Shown here: piece by piece, positions 9,285 to 9,500 of the stretch | How the letters are laid out: each line of letters starts with the position of its first letter | Numbering within the stretch: position 1 is the first letter of the stretch | DNA from: Gammaproteobacteria bacterium | Lineage (GTDB): Bacteria > Pseudomonadota > Gammaproteobacteria > Steroidobacterales > Steroidobacteraceae | Reading direction: 5' to 3' | Length of the DNA stretch: 9,500 bases | Assembly: GCA_019242385.1 (NCBI GenBank) | Contig: JAFAVO010000321.1 | Coordinates: 1 to 9,500, forward strand | Program-made: the position numbers and the translations under genes | Notes under the pieces: model-generated | What the model was told of the DNA's origin: nothing | Seen by the model: only the letters and a program-made list of their open reading frames with translations | Database searches by the model: none

Positions 9285-9313
9285 AGCTGACAGAAACCTT
9301 TGAAGCTGACAGA
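9280..9313 (+). repeat. 15-bp direct repeat at the ftsA stop and in the ftsA-ftsZ spacer
   Basis: TTTGAAGCTGACAGA occurs perfectly at 9280-9294 and 9299-9313, a 19-bp period. The first copy contains the ftsA TGA (9282-9284). The core AGCTGAC recurs a third time at 9313-9319 and runs into a short GAC triplet run. It is either a local tandem duplication of the ftsA end or a repeated protein-binding site; the sequence alone does not decide. Confidence 0.8.
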
Positions 9314-9366
9314 GCTGACGACGACTAATCAACCAACCATCTGTATTCGTGTAGAGGAGCGACAAC
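9285..9366 (+). promoter_or_regulatory. ftsA-ftsZ intergenic leader
   Basis: This is the only non-coding stretch longer than about a dozen bases. Its GC content is about 48% by hand count (39 of 82), visibly lower than the flanking genes. It holds the second copy and the third core of the direct repeat, then an AC-rich unstructured segment (AATCAACCAACCAT), TGTATTCGTG and the ftsZ ribosome binding site. I see no strong hairpin or T-run, so it does not look like a terminator. Low GC and low structure suit a 5' leader for efficient ftsZ translation. A promoter is possible, but no well-spaced sigma-70 pair stands out. Confidence 0.5.
9353..9359 (+). promoter_or_regulatory. Strong ribosome binding site for ftsZ
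   Basis: AGAGGAG ends 7 nt before ATG 9367 and is among the best Shine-Dalgarno sequences in the window. It fits the need for much more FtsZ than FtsA from a shared transcript. Confidence 0.8.
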
Positions 9367-9500
9367 ATGTTTGAACTGATGGATGCGTACAGCCAGAGCG
9401 CGATCATCAAGGTGATCGGCGTGGGCGGCGGGGGCGGCAACGCGGTGGCGCACATGGTGACGGCCGGGATCGAGGGCGTGGAGTTCATGTGCATCAACAC
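9367..9500 (+). CDS. ftsZ: FtsZ, tubulin-like division GTPase (N-terminal part, 3' truncated by the window)
   Basis: FtsZ is the cytoplasmic tubulin homologue whose GTP-dependent filaments form the division ring. Only the first 44 codons are present, and the frame is open at the window end. The N-terminus MFELMDAYSQSAIIKVIGVGG is the gammaproteobacterial type. It leads into the first nucleotide-binding loop GVGGGGGNAVAHM (18-30), then GIEGVEFMCIN (34-44) at the start of the second strand. The tubulin signature GGGTGTG and the C-terminal FtsA/ZipA-binding peptide lie beyond the window. The start is fixed by the strong AGAGGAG site and by the match to known FtsZ N-termini. It is the only gene here separated from its upstream neighbour by a real spacer. 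Confidence 0.97.
   Translation, partial: MFELMDAYSQSAIIKVIGVGGGGGNAVAHMVTAGIEGVEFMCIN

Noticed and set aside
9299..9350. Possible sigma-70 promoter before ftsZ (TTGAAG or CTGACA with TAATCA or TGTATT)
   Set aside because: The candidate pairs have spacings of about 14, 20 or 21 nt and weak -10 boxes. None is good enough to call; only transcript mapping could settle it.
7941..9500. Long - strand open frame (519 codons) opposite ftsA and ftsZ
   Set aside because: Same cause: it is antisense to ftsA and the ftsZ start, low in complexity, and has no motif or convincing start.

Overview
The window is a stretch of the conserved dcw (division and cell wall) cluster of a high-GC Gram-negative bacterium, read entirely on the + strand. 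The gene order is mraY (3' end), murD, ftsW, murG, murC, murB, ddl, ftsQ, ftsA and ftsZ (5' end). All ten are recognisable from family motifs, and together they fill almost every base. The FtsZ N-terminus (MFELMD...) and the ftsQ-ftsA-ftsZ order fit a gammaproteobacterium. murB between murC and ddl, strong GC bias and codons ending in G or C suggest a high-GC lineage outside the Enterobacterales. The family cannot be fixed from this window.

Layout. Positions 1-281 hold the MraY C-terminus. Positions 278-6270 hold murD, ftsW, murG, murC and murB; each start codon overlaps the preceding stop as ATGA, and the mraY/murD junction has the same form. Positions 6274-7260 hold ddl, 3 nt after murB. 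ftsQ (7274-8059, or from a GTG at 7262) follows closely, and ftsA (8052-9284) overlaps it by 8 nt. The only real intergenic region is the 82 nt between ftsA and ftsZ (9285-9366). It has clearly lower GC, carries a 15-bp direct repeat that begins inside the ftsA stop, and ends in a strong Shine-Dalgarno before ftsZ at 9367.

How the genes work together. Ddl makes D-Ala-D-Ala. MurB completes UDP-MurNAc, and MurC and MurD add L-Ala and D-Glu. MraY moves phospho-MurNAc-pentapeptide to undecaprenyl phosphate (lipid I), and MurG adds GlcNAc (lipid II). FtsW polymerises lipid II at the septum. FtsQ links the periplasmic divisome, FtsA tethers FtsZ to the membrane, and FtsZ forms the ring. The overlaps point to one translationally coupled transcript, with ftsZ given its own translation signal.

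I see no mobile element, RNA gene, CRISPR array or unknown gene, and no support for a previously undescribed system. The points worth a second look are small: the five Met-Ser ATGA junctions, the ftsA-ftsZ repeat, murB inside the cluster, a Gly-to-Arg change in a conserved FtsW motif, and two start-site questions (murC, ftsQ).
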